A stretch of 7,625 nt of DNA, taken from positions 1 to 7,625 of the forward strand of contig JAJYFX010000075.1 in the NCBI GenBank assembly GCA_021785315.1, read 5' to 3'. Numbering within the stretch: the first letter of the stretch is position 1; every line of letters begins with the position of its first letter. Below, in pieces: positions 6,135 to 7,625 of this stretch. The notes under the pieces are model-generated. The model saw only the letters and a program-made list of their open reading frames with translations. It did no database searches and had not been told where the DNA came from. Both the position numbers and the translations under genes were made by a program. Origin of the DNA: Actinomycetes bacterium (lineage in GTDB: Bacteria > Actinomycetota > Acidimicrobiia > Acidimicrobiales > Acidimicrobiaceae).

Positions 6135-6398
6135 TCAGGTGAAAGAGTTGACTTTAAGGGGTATCGTTTTGTCTAAGAACTTGCGGCCGGTGAGATATGG
6201 ACTTCCTGCGTTGGTCTGTTGCGTGACGCGCCAGCCATGATTGGTGAGCATAGAGGCGGCTGTCTTTACAAGCTGGTTCTCACCTTCGTTTGTTGTGACT
6301 CGTAGTACATGCTCACAGCGGTCCATCCACATATCCCTTGCCTCCCTTCGCAAGAGTGCCATTGAGCTCCGCAGCTTTGTGAAGGTGTATCTGTGCAT
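6135..6398 (-). CDS. Possible small hypothetical protein
   Basis: The ORF has 87 codons, ATG at 6398, TGA at 6137-6135, with an in-frame stop just upstream, so the start is fixed if it is real. The product is basic, with a helix-prone first half (SSMALLRREARDMWMDRCEHVL) and a second half NEGENQLVKTAASMLTNHGWRV. There is no signal peptide, membrane segment or known motif. Codon choice looks natural. Against it: the ribosome site is poor (GGA close to the ATG), and a strong terminator ends only 23 bases before the start, leaving little room for a promoter. It could be a relic or a gene read by leakage through the terminator. I do not recognise it. Confidence 0.4.
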   Translation of the reverse strand: MHRYTFTKLRSSMALLRREARDMWMDRCEHVLRVTTNEGENQLVKTAASMLTNHGWRVTQQTNAGSPYLTGRKFLDKTIPLKVNSFT

Positions 6399-6420
6399 TT
6401 TCCGGGAGTGAGCTTGACTC

Positions 6421-6452
6421 TAAAAAGTTCCCTGGGCGATGACCCCCAGGGT
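6421..6452 (-). terminator. Rho-independent terminator for the beta-propeller gene
   Basis: Read on the minus strand: CCCTGGG (6451-6445), an 8-base loop, CCCAGGG (6436-6430), then AACTTTTT (6429-6422). A GC-only-cored 7-bp stem followed by five Ts is a standard intrinsic terminator. It lies about 200 bases past the stop at 6647. The bases between (6453-6646) hold no gene I can support. Confidence 0.7.
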
Positions 6453-6646
6453 CTAAATGTCACGTCCAGCACTCCAGATTCCTCTGACTGCTGGGGCGGT
6501 GCCAACGCCACCGTCACTGGGGAGATTCTTCGCTGGGGACGCAACCCGCCAGCTTTCCCATCGGAGTGGTTGGCATTGCGCGACCATCACATTCACACGC
6601 TGGCACTTCGGGACTTGACTGAAAGAATGCGATTAATTGAATATTG

Positions 6647-7624
6647 TCACATCGGCGACCAGGTGGAGCCGTAGTCCTTGGATTCAAAGACTGGATAACT
6701 GTCCGATGCCAGCCAGGCTCGGCCGCCTGTTCCGACCGCAAGACTGCTTGGACCTGGAATATAGTATGCCGAAAGTTGATGGCCAACAAAAGTTTTGCCT
6801 CCATTGGTCGTGACAAAGATCGTGTTTTCGTTCCATGTGTAGCCAACGGATGAAGAGATGAACTGGACCCCGTTGAGGCTTCCCATTCCGGGCCAGTTTG
6901 CTCCAAACTGGCTCCAAGTTCGGCCGGCATCTGTCGTATGGTAAAGGTAATATTTCCAGATCAGGATTTTCTTGTTATAGGGATTTGGAACTAATGGATG
7001 TGAAATGCCTCCTGCCAACCACCAGTTCGTTGCGCTCAGCGGATCGACAGAAAATGCGGAGAATGGCAGCGGTATTTTGGTCCAGCTCTTACCGCCGCTA
7101 AGCGTCGCTTCTAATTCTGGTCTCGCGGGGCCCAACACAAGTGCGCCGATTTTAGATGTCGCAAATCGGCCACTCAGGACACTCCAACCCTTAGGCAAAG
7201 GTTGGTTACTCCATTGTTTTGCGGATGATTTCAGAACCTCGAAGGTGCTCGGGGTGAGCATGACGGTAGCTCCCGGCACCAGACTGGCGTCGCCTCCATT
7301 GATTCCAAAATTTCCGAGAGTTGCGAAGGAAGCCGAAGCCTTAGAGCTAATTTGAAGCAATCTGCCTTCAACAGTAAGGGCCACTGTTCTACCGGAGCCA
7401 TGTGAAACATCTATCGCTCTATAAGGGGGATAGATCAGGACCCATGACCCTCCATTAGCTCGGTTCCATAATGTCCCGCTCACAGTGTAGGCAATCCCGC
7501 CGTATGGGGTGGATGGCGCAAGGTCTGATATGGCGGTTGAACTTATTTCCTGCGCTCCGGGCAGAAATTGGATCCCAGCCCAATGCCTTCCCCCATCGAC
7601 CGTCTTTAGCGCCCCGCCTCTCGA
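6647..7624 (-). CDS. Asp-box/BNR-repeat beta-propeller protein, C-terminal part (5' end outside window)
   Basis: The frame is open from the right edge to the TGA at 6649-6647 and gives 325 residues; an internal GTG at 7483 is not the real start because the repeats continue upstream. Asp-box motifs of the type S/T-x-D-x-G-x-T-W recur: TVDGGRHW (residues 8-15), NGGSW (57-61), SGGKSW (176-181), TTDAGRTW (230-237), TTNGGKTF (272-279) and SKDYGSTW (315-322). These sit at beta-hairpin turns in sialidase, VPS10 and Ycf48-like propellers. Such proteins are usually secreted or surface-bound and act as binding scaffolds or glycan-active enzymes. No sialidase catalytic residues can be assigned, so enzymatic function is not supported. 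The N-terminus, and any signal peptide, lies outside. It probably forms its own transcript ending at the terminator near 6421. Confidence 0.85.
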   Translation of the reverse strand, partial: SRGGALKTVDGGRHWAGIQFLPGAQEISSTAISDLAPSTPYGGIAYTVSGTLWNRANGGSWVLIYPPYRAIDVSHGSGRTVALTVEGRLLQISSKASASFATLGNFGINGGDASLVPGATVMLTPSTFEVLKSSAKQWSNQPLPKGWSVLSGRFATSKIGALVLGPARPELEATLSGGKSWTKIPLPFSAFSVDPLSATNWWLAGGISHPLVPNPYNKKILIWKYYLYHTTDAGRTWSQFGANWPGMGSLNGVQFISSSVGYTWNENTIFVTTNGGKTFVGHQLSAYYIPGPSSLAVGTGGRAWLASDSYPVFESKDYGSTWSPM

Positions 7625-7625
7625 A

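Noticed and set aside
6266..6544. Minus-strand frame of 92 codons
   Set aside because: It runs through the rho-independent terminator and shows no protein features.

Overview
The window looks like actinobacterial chromosome of moderate GC. The main support is the pair at 4022-5730: an ECF sigma factor co-transcribed with a membrane-anchored protein of the CU044_5270 type, an arrangement typical of Actinobacteria. A more exact placement (for example Acidimicrobiia) would be a guess. Seven coding regions can be supported. Two run off the window edges and one is a weak small ORF.

Left part (1-3850) is accessory DNA. It opens with the C-terminal end of a type ISP restriction-modification enzyme (2-400, +). 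Next is a divergent pair: a serine recombinase (895-1458, -) and a zinc-ribbon HNH-type protein (1644-2585, +), separated by 185 bases carrying inverted repeats that could be recombination or operator sites. Around this pair, on the minus strand, lie three decayed, mutually related gene pieces (about 573-905, 2734-3043 and 3073-3850). They share a spaced protein pattern but are broken by stops and frameshifts. The longest also holds a repeated internal motif. I could not identify this family. The decay, the recombinase and the restriction gene together suggest an eroded mobile or defence island.

Right part (4022-7625) is ordinary and lies entirely on the minus strand. The sigma factor (5161-5730) and its membrane partner (4022-5158) are two bases apart, and the second gene's ribosome binding site lies inside the last codons of the first. 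Upstream is a 404-base stretch with no convincing gene but with a perfect hairpin resembling those at IS200/IS605 ends. Then come a possible 87-residue ORF (6135-6398), a clear rho-independent terminator (6421-6452), and a large Asp-box/BNR beta-propeller protein (6647 to the right edge) whose transcript that terminator would end.

The window has no tRNA, rRNA or CRISPR array that I can see. The least explained element is the repeated, decaying minus-strand gene family around the recombinase/HNH pair.
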